From Candidatus Latescibacterota bacterium (GTDB lineage: Bacteria; Latescibacterota; Latescibacteria; Latescibacterales; Latescibacteraceae), in the NCBI GenBank assembly GCA_018656855.1, contig JABHYP010000152.1, forward strand, positions 1-7,410: a stretch of 7,410 nucleotides of DNA, in the 5' to 3' direction. This document shows positions 1-6,004 of the stretch, one piece after another. The notes below the pieces were generated by a model. That model did no database searches and was not told the DNA's origin. It saw only the letters and a list, made by a program, of their open reading frames with translations. The stretch's first letter is position 1. Each line of letters opens with the position of its first letter. A program made the position numbers and the translations under genes.

Positions 1-478
1 AAATACCGATAACGATAGCAAACTGGTTGAGCGAGACTAGAAAACCGCGTTTGCCCGCCGGCGATATTTCCGCAATATACAAAGCCGAGATCATAGATGC
101 GCCGACTGCTATACCGCCTATCAGTCGCGCAACGATAAGCTCGGTATATGACTGCGGAAGAGCAGAAAGAATGGCGGAAACGGCAAAAAGCAGCGCGGCG
201 ACAATCAGGACTTTTTTGCGCCCGTAACGGTCACTTAACGGCCCAGACACTGCTGAACCGATTACACAACCGATAATAATGTTGCTGACCGCAAATCCTT
301 CCTGGTGGGCATTAAGCTGGAAATGATCGGTAATAAAAGGGATCGCGCCGGCTATGACGCCTACATCAAAACCGAATAACAGCCCGCCGATAGCAGCCAC
401 ACTTGAAATGATGAAAACATACAGCAGACTTCCTGTGTCAGGCTGTTTTTTGGATAATGTATTGGAGTTGTCACACAT
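1..478 (-). CDS. Sugar porter family MFS transporter (XylE-like), N-terminal part, cut by the window edge
   Basis: Inner-membrane sugar:proton symporter of the MFS sugar porter family; only the first 159 codons are present. After a polar N-terminus, TM1 runs from about residue 18 and carries the sugar-porter pattern GGLLFGFDVGVIAGA (31-45). The loop 2-3 motif SDRYGRKK is at 82-89. The stretch from R118 to I159 closely follows XylE: GASMISALYIAEISP (126-140), then KRG and SLNQFAIVIG. One oddity is Ala132-Leu133 where XylE has Pro-Met in SPMYIAE. The ATG at 478-476 is the first usable start, because an in-frame TAA lies 9 nt upstream. No good Shine-Dalgarno is visible; AAGGA lies about 20 nt upstream, too far to count. 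The family is certain from the motifs. The exact sugar cannot be told from this half, and no neighbour here is a sugar-pathway gene. Confidence 0.93.
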   Translation of the reverse strand, partial: MCDNSNTLSKKQPDTGSLLYVFIISSVAAIGGLLFGFDVGVIAGAIPFITDHFQLNAHQEGFAVSNIIIGCVIGSAVSGPLSDRYGRKKVLIVAALLFAVSAILSALPQSYTELIVARLIGGIAVGASMISALYIAEISPAGKRGFLVSLNQFAIVIGI

Positions 479-748
479 TCGGCTTAATTAATCAGTAATC
501 CTTAATAAGTGTTTATACCGACTTTCCTCATATAAAAATCATGAGCAGTTATAATTCTCAACAATCTTAGTGATGTGTGAATATTACCTTTCAATATTTC
601 TTTAGCAAGAATTTTGTTTTTGAAAAACAGCTCCAATATTTTTCCCGGATTTTTTATATTGAACTATATATAACTAAAATGTTTTGTTTTGTGATATTAA
701 TATAACATTTTAACTAATGGCTATATATTTTATACTAATATACCGTAA
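479..748. other. AT-rich gene-free spacer upstream of the sugar transporter
   Basis: About 270 bases with no credible reading frame, much richer in A+T than the genes on either side. It presumably contains the transporter promoter on the minus strand, but I could not find a -35/-10 pair with acceptable spacing. It holds a 9-bp perfect inverted repeat, TAAAATGTT at 675-683 and AACATTTTA at 704-712, around a 20-nt AT-rich loop, plus the short palindrome ATATTAATAT near 693-702. Such repeats are expected by chance fairly often at this composition, so no function is assigned. The contrast in composition with the transporter gene suggests a decayed or inserted segment. Confidence 0.5.
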
Positions 749-844
749 AATATTAAAGAAGATAAGATAGCCGCTAAAGAGGAAAAGGCCGCGGAAAAGG
801 AAGAAAAGAAAAAACCTTCTGGGAAAGAAGATAAAAAGAAATAA
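749..844 (+). pseudogene. Start-less Lys/Glu-rich reading frame, possible 3' remnant of a gene
   Basis: An open frame of 31 codons ending in TAA at 842-844. Its product is almost entirely charged: KEDKIAAKEEKAAEKEEKKK, followed by PSGKEDKKK. An in-frame TAA at 746-748 closes it upstream, and no ATG, GTG or TTG lies between. It therefore looks like the C-terminal tail of a protein whose 5' part is lost, not a complete gene. The plus strand is nearly all purine from 755 to 841. A plus-strand terminator follows at 931-959, which fits a former or still active plus-strand transcription unit ending here. Alternatives are a non-coding polypurine tract, or a frameshifted product of the 17-codon frame opening at ATG 717, which overlaps out of frame. 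I do not recognise the parent protein. Confidence 0.35.
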
Positions 845-930
845 TTTTAATTAATAATATATTATATTTCTTGTTAGATATTTAAAAAGACACAATATAT
901 TAACACCTTATAATCCAATAGGAACCAATA

Positions 931-959
931 GACTTAACATTTATTTGTTGAGTCTTTTT
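931..959 (+). terminator. Rho-independent terminator (plus strand)
   Basis: GACTTAACA (931-939) pairs with TGTTGAGTC (946-954) over 9 bp with one G-U pair. The loop is 6 nt and the stem is followed directly by TTTTT (955-959). The reverse strand has no T-tract after the stem, so it acts on plus-strand transcripts only. It lies 86 nt beyond the stop of the Lys/Glu-rich frame and is the only clear sign of plus-strand transcription in this spacer. Confidence 0.72.
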
Positions 960-969
960 CATTTATACT

Positions 970-1028
970 GGGAGCAAAGAGGGGTATCGCTCCTACGGAG
1001 GGCAGCAGAAAAGCTGCGACCTCCCGAC
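970..1028 (-). repeat. Two abutting REP-like palindromes with GT[C/A]G heads
   Basis: Read on the minus strand, unit A (1028-997) begins GTCGGGAGG and folds into a strong hairpin. GGAGG/CCTCC (1020-1024 with 997-1001) and GCAGC/GCTGC (1013-1017 with 1002-1006) form ten pairs, interrupted by a 2-nt bulge and capped by a 6-nt loop. Unit B (996-970) follows without a gap, begins GTAGGAGC, and forms a 5-bp GGAGC/GCTCC stem with a 13-nt loop. A GTAG-type tetranucleotide head followed by an imperfect palindrome is the layout of REP sequences mobilised by RAYT transposases, and pairs of such units form BIME-like elements. The segment is clearly GC-richer than its surroundings. It is about 150 nt downstream of the cysK stop, where REPs are often found and can protect 3' ends. 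Copies elsewhere in the genome cannot be checked here. Confidence 0.55.
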
Positions 1029-1183
1029 TTCCGGTCAGGTGTTCATATATTTTTTTCAATCATCATAAACTATTGACAATCAACCTAATATCACATGACT
1101 TTTGCATTTGCAGCTTTTAATGGTAACGCTAAACTATGTGTCCACCGTGAGAACATTTTTTTCCTCAAGAAGAAAGGGTGGCA

Positions 1184-2095
1184 TTACTCAAACAACTCCG
1201 TAGAGATATACCGTTCCCCTGTGTCGCAACCGACTGTGACCACAAGCTTTCCGGCGTTTTCAGGACGTTTTGCAACCTGAACTGCTGCATAGGCATTCGC
1301 TCCGGAGCTTATGCCGACAAGTATTCCCTCTTCACTCGCCAGGCGACGGGACATTTCCATTGCATCCTCGTTACTCACCGTTATCACTTCATCGATTATG
1401 TCACTGTTGAGCACATTCGGGACAAAACCCGCGCCGATACCCTGTATTTTATGGGGGCCCGGGTTGCCGCCGCTTAGGATAGGTGAATCGCTCGGTTCGA
1501 CTGCTATCGCTGTAAGTGAGGTTTTTTTCTTCTTCAGCGCTTCGCCTACGCCTGTAATTGTGCCGCCGGTTCCCACGCCCGCCACGAATATATCAATTTC
1601 GCCTTCTGTATCGCGCCATATTTCTTCGGCTGTTGTTTTGCGATGTATTTCCGGATTTGCCGGATTATTGAACTGTTGCGGCATAAATGCACCCTCTGTC
1701 GAGTCAAGTATTTCCTGGGCTTTATTAATTGCCCCATTCATCCCTTCTGACGCCGGAGTCAGAACAACTTCTGCACCGAGTTGCTTAAGAAGTTTCCTTC
1801 GCTCGATACTCATGCTTTCCGGCATGGTCAATATCAGCTTGTATCCTCGGGAGGCGCATATAAACGCCAGAGCAATTCCGGTATTTCCCGATGTCGGCTC
1901 CACAATCACGTTCTCATGGCCGATTAAATTTTGTTTTTCAGCTTCGAGAATCATACTCAGGCCAATGCGGTCCTTCACCGAAGACATAGGGTTGAATGTT
2001 TCAAGCTTTATTGCGACTTTTGCGTCGTTTCCAGCCACACGATTGAGCATTACAATTGGCGTATTGCCTACTGTTTCTGTAATATCTTTATACAT
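1184..2095 (-). CDS. cysK: Cysteine synthase A (O-acetylserine sulfhydrylase)
   Basis: Cytosolic PLP enzyme that joins O-acetylserine and sulfide to give cysteine and acetate. Numbered from the ATG at 2095, the protein has 303 residues, normal for CysK. Visible landmarks are NTP near the N-terminus, the Schiff-base lysine K41 in SSVKDR, the substrate loop PTSGNTG (67-73), QQFNNPANP (140-148), the phosphate cup GTGGT (175-179) and SSGA (263-266), whose serine contacts the PLP ring. It ends DTGERYISTELFE. A GTG at 2098 directly precedes the ATG in frame; GGAG lies 8 nt before the ATG and 5 nt before the GTG, so both are usable and I prefer ATG. It is the last gene of the sulfur cluster, 136-139 nt after metW, a gap that may hold its own promoter. 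CysM or cystathionine beta-synthase is less likely because of the CysK-type QFNNPANP and SSGA motifs. Confidence 0.95.
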   Translation of the reverse strand: MYKDITETVGNTPIVMLNRVAGNDAKVAIKLETFNPMSSVKDRIGLSMILEAEKQNLIGHENVIVEPTSGNTGIALAFICASRGYKLILTMPESMSIERRKLLKQLGAEVVLTPASEGMNGAINKAQEILDSTEGAFMPQQFNNPANPEIHRKTTAEEIWRDTEGEIDIFVAGVGTGGTITGVGEALKKKKTSLTAIAVEPSDSPILSGGNPGPHKIQGIGAGFVPNVLNSDIIDEVITVSNEDAMEMSRRLASEEGILVGISSGANAYAAVQVAKRPENAGKLVVTVGCDTGERYISTELFE

Positions 2096-2158
2096 CACCT
2101 TTTCTCCAATATTTTATCCTGCAAGTGTGATTTCTCTCTATTTGATATATCTACTTTT

Positions 2159-2183
2159 ATTTTTTTATGATATAGTCGAGATT
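2159..2183 (-). promoter_or_regulatory. Possible second Rrf2/IscR-like site ahead of cysK (one good half)
   Basis: Aligned to the 25-bp IscR type 1 consensus, this stretch matches 18 positions. The run CTCGACTATATCA (positions 4-16 of the site) fits completely, but the outer left triplet and the right half are poor and A-rich. It overlaps the candidate cysK -10 at 2169-2174. It shares the YYGA core with the better site ahead of rrf2. The AT-rich context makes chance matches likely, so this is a weak call. Confidence 0.22.
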
Positions 2184-2197
2184 ATTATTTATGAAAA
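2169..2197 (-). promoter_or_regulatory. Candidate cysK promoter
   Basis: TTTTCA (2197-2192), a 17-bp spacer and TATATC (2174-2169); each box matches four of six consensus bases. A start near 2162 would give a leader of roughly 66 nt before the cysK ATG. The 136-nt metW-cysK gap is longer than the other joints of the cluster except metY-metX, which suits an internal promoter, but the boxes are weak. Confidence 0.28.
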
Positions 2198-2234
2198 CAA
2201 TTGTATATTATTAAGAAGCATTTCTTCATTGTTT

Positions 2235-2870
2235 TTATTTCTCCTCTTCGCGACCTTTAATAACAAACATCCCTTTAAGAGCAAGCATATTTGCATATGG
2301 ATGCCACAATGAAGAATTTCTCCATTTACCAGCAATAAAATACTCCTCATGATTAATTGATATGTTTTCAGACAGGCAATAATCCTTGAAATCACGTATG
2401 GTAAGTTGATGTATATTCGGCGTATTGTACCATTCAAAAGGTAAAGCTTTTGATCTTGGCATTTTCCCTCGGAAGAGAAGAGTCATTCTGAGAAACCAGT
2501 GGCCGAAATTCGGAAATCCAACAATCCCGAACCTGCCCACTCTGAGCATCTCCTTGATGATTTTATCAGGTTTATTAATAACCTGGAGTGTCTGATTCAG
2601 AATAACATAGTCATAGGAAAAGTCTAGGAAATCTCCGAGCCCATCATCCAAATCATCCTGAGACACTGAGAGTCCCCGTTCAACGCACTTTATAAGATTA
2701 TCTTCGTCAATATCGATTCCACAACCCATAACTCCTTTTTTTTCACTAAGTCGAGCAAGTAAAGAGCCGTCTCCGCACCCTAAATCTAAAACATGTGAAT
2801 CTTCGGGGACTATCTCGGTTATGAGATCGCGGTCTGTTCGTATAAGCTGTTCAATCTGTTGGTCCGTCAT
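2235..2870 (-). CDS. metW: MetW methyltransferase-fold protein, partner of MetX
   Basis: A 211-residue class I SAM-methyltransferase-fold protein of the MetW family, which is usually encoded next to metX and reported in some bacteria to be needed for, or to stimulate, homoserine acylation. Motif I is VLDLGCGDGSLL (27-38) and the acidic end of strand 2 is GIDID (51-55). The MetW-specific DYVILNQTLQ is at 87-96 and FPNFGHW at 119-125, then a conserved WYNTPNIHQLT-type stretch. Its ATG overlaps the metX stop by 4 nt (ATGA), indicating translational coupling and probably matched amounts of the two proteins. AGGA lies about 12 nt before the ATG, a loose Shine-Dalgarno that fits reliance on coupling. 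No methyl-transfer substrate is established for the family, so 'methionine biosynthesis protein MetW' is as far as the name should go. Confidence 0.93.
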   Translation of the reverse strand: MTDQQIEQLIRTDRDLITEIVPEDSHVLDLGCGDGSLLARLSEKKGVMGCGIDIDEDNLIKCVERGLSVSQDDLDDGLGDFLDFSYDYVILNQTLQVINKPDKIIKEMLRVGRFGIVGFPNFGHWFLRMTLLFRGKMPRSKALPFEWYNTPNIHQLTIRDFKDYCLSENISINHEEYFIAGKWRNSSLWHPYANMLALKGMFVIKGREEEK

Positions 2871-4006
2871 ATTTTTTTCTTTCCTACACTGTCAAGAAAT
2901 GGAACTATAATTCGTTTGGGCTGTTCATACTCTGTAAGAAATGCATCATGACCATATGGCGAATTGATTTCGATAAACGACACATCCTTTTTATTACGCT
3001 TGAGCGCCTGCACAATTTCTCGAGATTGTTCAGATGTGAAAAGCCAGTCGGAGTTGTAGGACATAAAAAGGCATTTAGCCTTGACGGCTGCAAATGCTTT
3101 GTCGAGACTTCCATAGCTCCTCGCAATATCGAAATAGTCCATAGCCTTGGTTAGATACAGATAACTGTTTGCATCGAACCGTTCGGTGAATCGCTGTCCC
3201 TGGTATTGCAGATACGATTCTATCGCAAATTCTGTAGTGAAGTCATAACTGAACCTGTCGGCGGATTGAAGCTTTCGGCCAAAACGTGAATCTAAGGACA
3301 AATCAGACAGGTAAGTTATATGTCCTATCATCCGGGCTATAGCCAGACCCTGAATAGGTCCCGGTGTACCGTAGTAACACCCATCATTCCAGCCGGGATC
3401 CATCGTAATCGCCTTACGCCCCACAGCATTGAATGCCAGAGACTGAGCGGAAAGTCTCGCACACGATGCTATACATATTGCCGAACGTGTCATCTCAGGA
3501 AACCTGAGGATCCATTCAATAACCTGGAATCCCCCCATGGAACCGCCTGCAAGAGAATAGAGCTTTGATATTCCGAGATGATCCATAAGCTTTTTTTGCG
3601 CCTCCACCATATCACCGACAGTTATGATGGGAAAATCCTGGCAATAGTGTTTTCCTGTTTGTGGATTTATGGAACCCGGGCCAGTGGTGCCCTTACACCC
3701 ACCGATTATATTGGAGCAGATCACCCAGTACTTACTCGTGTCGAATCCCTTTCCCGGGCCTACCATCACATCCCACCAGCCGGTTCGCTTGTCATTTGGA
3801 TGGTGGTATCCCGCTACATGAGCATCCCCGGAAAGAGCATGCAAAATGAGAATAGCATTGGATTTATCTTCGTTTGGTTCGCCGTAAGTTTCGTACACAA
3901 TATCTATAGGGCCGAGAGTATGGCCCGATTCGAGCTTCATGGGATCTTCTGCGCTCGCAAATGTAAACTGTTGCTCTTTTACCAAACCTACAGAATTCGT
4001 GTCCAT
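2867..4006 (-). CDS. metX: Homoserine O-acetyltransferase (alpha/beta hydrolase fold)
   Basis: Cytosolic enzyme that transfers an acyl group from acyl-CoA to the hydroxyl of homoserine, the first committed step to methionine. The 379 residues match the family length. Landmarks are LILHALSGDAH (53-63), GWWD (76-79), NIIGGCKGTTGPGSINP (99-115), the nucleophile elbow GGSMGG with S156, and the rest of the catalytic triad at D320 (SYNSDW) and H353 (YGHDAF). The usual GPSSINP is GPGSINP here. The ATG at 4006 follows a weak TGGA 6-9 nt upstream. metX starts 107 nt after metY, with a possible promoter in the gap, and overlaps metW by 4 nt. MetX proteins can use acetyl- or succinyl-CoA. I infer acetyl because the neighbouring sulfhydrylase is of the MetY (O-acetylhomoserine) type; the sequence alone does not prove the donor. 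Confidence 0.95.
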   Translation of the reverse strand: MDTNSVGLVKEQQFTFASAEDPMKLESGHTLGPIDIVYETYGEPNEDKSNAILILHALSGDAHVAGYHHPNDKRTGWWDVMVGPGKGFDTSKYWVICSNIIGGCKGTTGPGSINPQTGKHYCQDFPIITVGDMVEAQKKLMDHLGISKLYSLAGGSMGGFQVIEWILRFPEMTRSAICIASCARLSAQSLAFNAVGRKAITMDPGWNDGCYYGTPGPIQGLAIARMIGHITYLSDLSLDSRFGRKLQSADRFSYDFTTEFAIESYLQYQGQRFTERFDANSYLYLTKAMDYFDIARSYGSLDKAFAAVKAKCLFMSYNSDWLFTSEQSREIVQALKRNKKDVSFIEINSPYGHDAFLTEYEQPKRIIVPFLDSVGKKKI

Positions 4007-4043
4007 TATATATTCCAGAGATAAAAATTATTTGATTGGCAAT

Positions 4044-4072
4044 ATTATACCGATCGCCTTTTCTCCTATAAA
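4044..4072 (-). promoter_or_regulatory. Candidate internal promoter for metX-metW
   Basis: In the 107-nt metY-metX gap, TTTATA (4072-4067) is followed after 17 bp by a perfect TATAAT (4049-4044). Transcription would start near 4037, giving a leader of about 30 nt before the metX ATG. No convincing terminator separates metY from metX, so this would add to read-through from the rrf2 promoter. The AGGAGAAAAGG in the spacer resembles a Shine-Dalgarno, but no start codon sits properly after it. Confidence 0.38.
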
Positions 4073-4113
4073 TTCTTCAATATCAAAAGGTCACCGACAG
4101 GCTAAACCGGTTA

Positions 4114-5418
4114 TTATTCTACTGCTTTCTCAAGAGCCTGATTAATGTCATCTTTAATATCCTCTACATCCTCAATACCTATCGAGAGCCTGATGTAGTC
4201 CTCGGTCACTCCCGTTGCCTTTTGCTCTTCAGGAGTCAACTGCTGATGAGTTGTTGATGCAGGGTGAATCACAAGGCTTTTTGAATCGCCGATATTGGCA
4301 AGATGCGAAAGAAGCTTTACAGAGTTGATGAATCTTTTGCCCGCTTCCAACCCTCCTTTGATGCCAAAACCTGCGAGTGCGCCATAATTACCATGTAAGT
4401 ATTTTTTTGCAATCTCATGACCGGGGTGACTATCGAGTCCGGGGTAATTAACCCAGGAAACAAGCGGGTGTTCCTGCAGGAATCTCGCAACATCTATAGC
4501 GTTTTCAGAATGTTTTTTCTGACGGAGGTACAAGGTCTCCATACCCTGAAGAAACAGAAAAGCATTGAACGGGCTCATTGCCGGGCCGAAGTCACGGAGC
4601 AACTGAACTCTCACTTTTATGATGAAAGCGATATTACCCAAGTCTGGAAAATCTCCGAACACATCCCAGTATTTTAATCCGTGATAGCTGGGATCAGGCT
4701 CGGTGAATTCGGGGAAATTGCCGTTAGCCCAGTTGAATTTACCTCCATCTACAATAACACCACCGATGGATGTTCCATGCCCGCCGATGAACTTAGTTGC
4801 TGATGTGGTCAATATATCCGCTCCATAATCAAGAGGTCTGACAAGACCTACCCCCACAGTGTTGTCTACTACAAACGGAATTCCTGCTTCATGAGCAATT
4901 TTAGCAATCGCTTCAAAATCAGGAACATCCAGTTTGGGATTGCCGATTGTCTCCGCATAGATCGCCCTTGTTCGGGGAGTTATGGCTTTTTTAAATTCTT
5001 CCGGGTTAGAAGAATCTACAAATGTAGTAGTTCTTCCCAGTTTTGGGAAAGTATAATGTAAGAGCTGATAAGTTCCTCCGTAAAGATTATTTGCCGCTAC
5101 TATCTCATCACCAATACGCGTAATTGCCAGGAGTGCAAGAGTTTCCGCCGCCTGGCCGGAAGCAACAGCAAGCGCCCCTGTTCCGCCTTCAATGGCAGCA
5201 ATTCTTTTCTCAAATACATCCGTTGTCGGATTCATAATCCGTGTATAGATATTACCGAATTCTTTCAGGGCAAAAAGATTTGCAGCATGCTCGGTATCTT
5301 TAAACACATACGATGTCGTTTGATAAATCGGTACAGCCCGTGCTCCGGTAGAAAGATCGGGGCTTTCCTGGCCTGCATGAAGAGCCCTTGTGGCCAATCC
5401 TTTATGTACAGTGCTCAT
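4114..5418 (-). CDS. metY: O-acetylhomoserine sulfhydrylase (aminocarboxypropyltransferase)
   Basis: Cytosolic PLP enzyme of the Cys/Met metabolism family that condenses O-acetylhomoserine with sulfide to make homocysteine (direct sulfhydrylation), or with methanethiol to make methionine. The 434-residue length and the insert GGKFNWANGNFPEFTEPDP after the lysine region are typical of MetY and longer than MetB, MetC or MetZ. Landmarks are YTRIMNPT (58-65), the PLP-phosphate contact SGQAAE (87-92), D185 in VVDNT, and the Schiff-base lysine K209 in SATKFIGGHG. It ends with the family's IRLSIGIEDVEDI stretch. GAGG lies 6 nt before the ATG. It follows the rrf2 gene by 17 nt in the same direction, so the two are almost certainly co-transcribed. 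With metX it forms a two-step route from homoserine to homocysteine that bypasses cystathionine. Confidence 0.96.
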   Translation of the reverse strand: MSTVHKGLATRALHAGQESPDLSTGARAVPIYQTTSYVFKDTEHAANLFALKEFGNIYTRIMNPTTDVFEKRIAAIEGGTGALAVASGQAAETLALLAITRIGDEIVAANNLYGGTYQLLHYTFPKLGRTTTFVDSSNPEEFKKAITPRTRAIYAETIGNPKLDVPDFEAIAKIAHEAGIPFVVDNTVGVGLVRPLDYGADILTTSATKFIGGHGTSIGGVIVDGGKFNWANGNFPEFTEPDPSYHGLKYWDVFGDFPDLGNIAFIIKVRVQLLRDFGPAMSPFNAFLFLQGMETLYLRQKKHSENAIDVARFLQEHPLVSWVNYPGLDSHPGHEIAKKYLHGNYGALAGFGIKGGLEAGKRFINSVKLLSHLANIGDSKSLVIHPASTTHQQLTPEEQKATGVTEDYIRLSIGIEDVEDIKDDINQALEKAVE

Positions 5419-5435
5419 ATGTTTCCTCTCTCTTG

Positions 5436-5879
5436 TTAAATAATGTATTCAATTAATTCATCATTATTTATGAGTTTACTCTTTCTTTCAGCAAGCTCTT
5501 TCATTGTAACCGAATCAAGCACATTTTCTATAGCTTCTTTAACTTCTTTCCATACCTGAAAAGTTACACATTTACCCATTCTTTCACAGTCGTATTCACC
5601 GGTACATGGAACTACATCAAAAGGACCCTCAAGAGCTCGTATGATATCGCCGACTGTAATATCCGAAGGCGGTTTATAAAGTTCATATCCCCCTTTAGCT
5701 CCGCGCGTGCTTATAACGAGACCTGATGTCCTGAGAGTATTAAGTATCTGCTCAAGGTACCGCACTGATATGCCCTGGCTTTCAGCTATCTCGTGAACCA
5801 TAATAGGTCCTTCTCCGTATCTGAGAGACAGTTCAAGCATCGCCCTGGTGCCATATCTTCCTTTTGTAGAAATCTTCAA
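5436..5879 (-). CDS. Rrf2 family regulator, CymR-like with an IscR-type cysteine triad
   Basis: A 147-residue Rrf2 winged-helix repressor and probable regulator of the sulfur cluster it heads. The DNA-binding domain covers about residues 1-67: KISTKGRYG at the start, recognition helix around ISVRYLEQILNTLR (37-50) and wing RGAKGGYEL (59-67). The backbone resembles Bacillus CymR (DIIRALEGP, then VLDSVTMKEL), but a segment VPCTGEYDCERMGKCVTF puts cysteines at 92, 98 and 104, the Fe-S ligand positions of IscR. IscR's fourth ligand His107 is Phe here. The C-terminus is EYII; a terminal isoleucine is what serine acetyltransferase, and by my recollection CymR, inserts into the CysK active site. The start is TTG (5879-5877): an in-frame TAA touches it upstream, and GGAG lies 7 nt before. 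metY follows after 17 nt. Function is inferred from family and context; iron-sulfur sensing is possible but unproven. Confidence 0.9.
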   Translation of the reverse strand: MKISTKGRYGTRAMLELSLRYGEGPIMVHEIAESQGISVRYLEQILNTLRTSGLVISTRGAKGGYELYKPPSDITVGDIIRALEGPFDVVPCTGEYDCERMGKCVTFQVWKEVKEAIENVLDSVTMKELAERKSKLINNDELIEYII

Positions 5880-5886
5880 TTAATAG

Positions 5887-5890
5887 CTCC
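5887..5890 (-). promoter_or_regulatory. Ribosome binding site that fixes a TTG start for the Rrf2 gene
   Basis: GGAG followed by a 7-nt spacer and TTG at 5879-5877. The only nearby ATG (5892-5890) is out of frame and overlaps the GGAG itself, and TAA directly precedes the TTG in frame, so no upstream extension is possible. The next in-frame ATG would be M14, inside the DNA-binding domain. Confidence 0.8.
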
Positions 5891-5899
5891 ATTTTTTAA

Positions 5900-5935
5900 A
5901 ATGTAAAATAATTACATTAAGTTTATTATATAAAC
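5900..5935 (-). repeat. Two perfect dyads in the Rrf2 gene leader
   Basis: Read on the minus strand, GTTTAT-ATA-ATAAAC (5935-5921) is followed 2 nt later by AATGTAA-TTATT-TTACATT (5918-5900), just ahead of the ribosome binding site. Both arms are perfect (6 and 7 bp). They could be repressor half-sites or weak RNA hairpins close to the start codon. All pairs are A-T rich, so RNA stems would be unstable and chance is a real alternative. Confidence 0.35.
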
Positions 5936-6004
5936 AATATTTTAGTTCGTTTTGAAAGCATTAAGCCAACAAACAGTCGATACATTATTAACATACTCGG
6001 GAAA

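Noticed and set aside
675..712. 9-bp inverted repeat as ends of a MITE or insertion sequence
   Set aside because: Arms are AT-only except one G/C pair, the enclosed 20 nt is too short to be an element, and no target-site duplication is seen.
1060..1183. Intrinsic terminator after cysK
   Set aside because: A nested repeat (CCACC/GGTGG with an inner TTGAG/CTCA) exists just after the stop, but it has a large asymmetric loop and no T-tract on the minus strand.
1095..1477. Two plus-strand frames of 61 and 99 codons around the cysK 3' end
   Set aside because: Largely antisense to cysK, no Shine-Dalgarno and no family-like sequence; treated as chance frames.
1311..2312. Long plus-strand open frame (333 codons) antisense to cysK
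   Set aside because: It mirrors the cysK frame, is Ser/Ile/Phe-rich without a recognisable domain, has no ribosome binding site, and cysK on the other strand shows every family motif.
3578..4024. Plus-strand frame of 148 codons antisense to metX
   Set aside because: Shadow of a well-supported metX; hydrophobic stretches come from reading conserved codons backwards.
5880..5998. SAM riboswitch or T-box in the rrf2 leader
   Set aside because: The leader is about 118 nt and AT-rich, with only short A-T dyads; no conserved riboswitch core, T-box sequence or terminator is visible.
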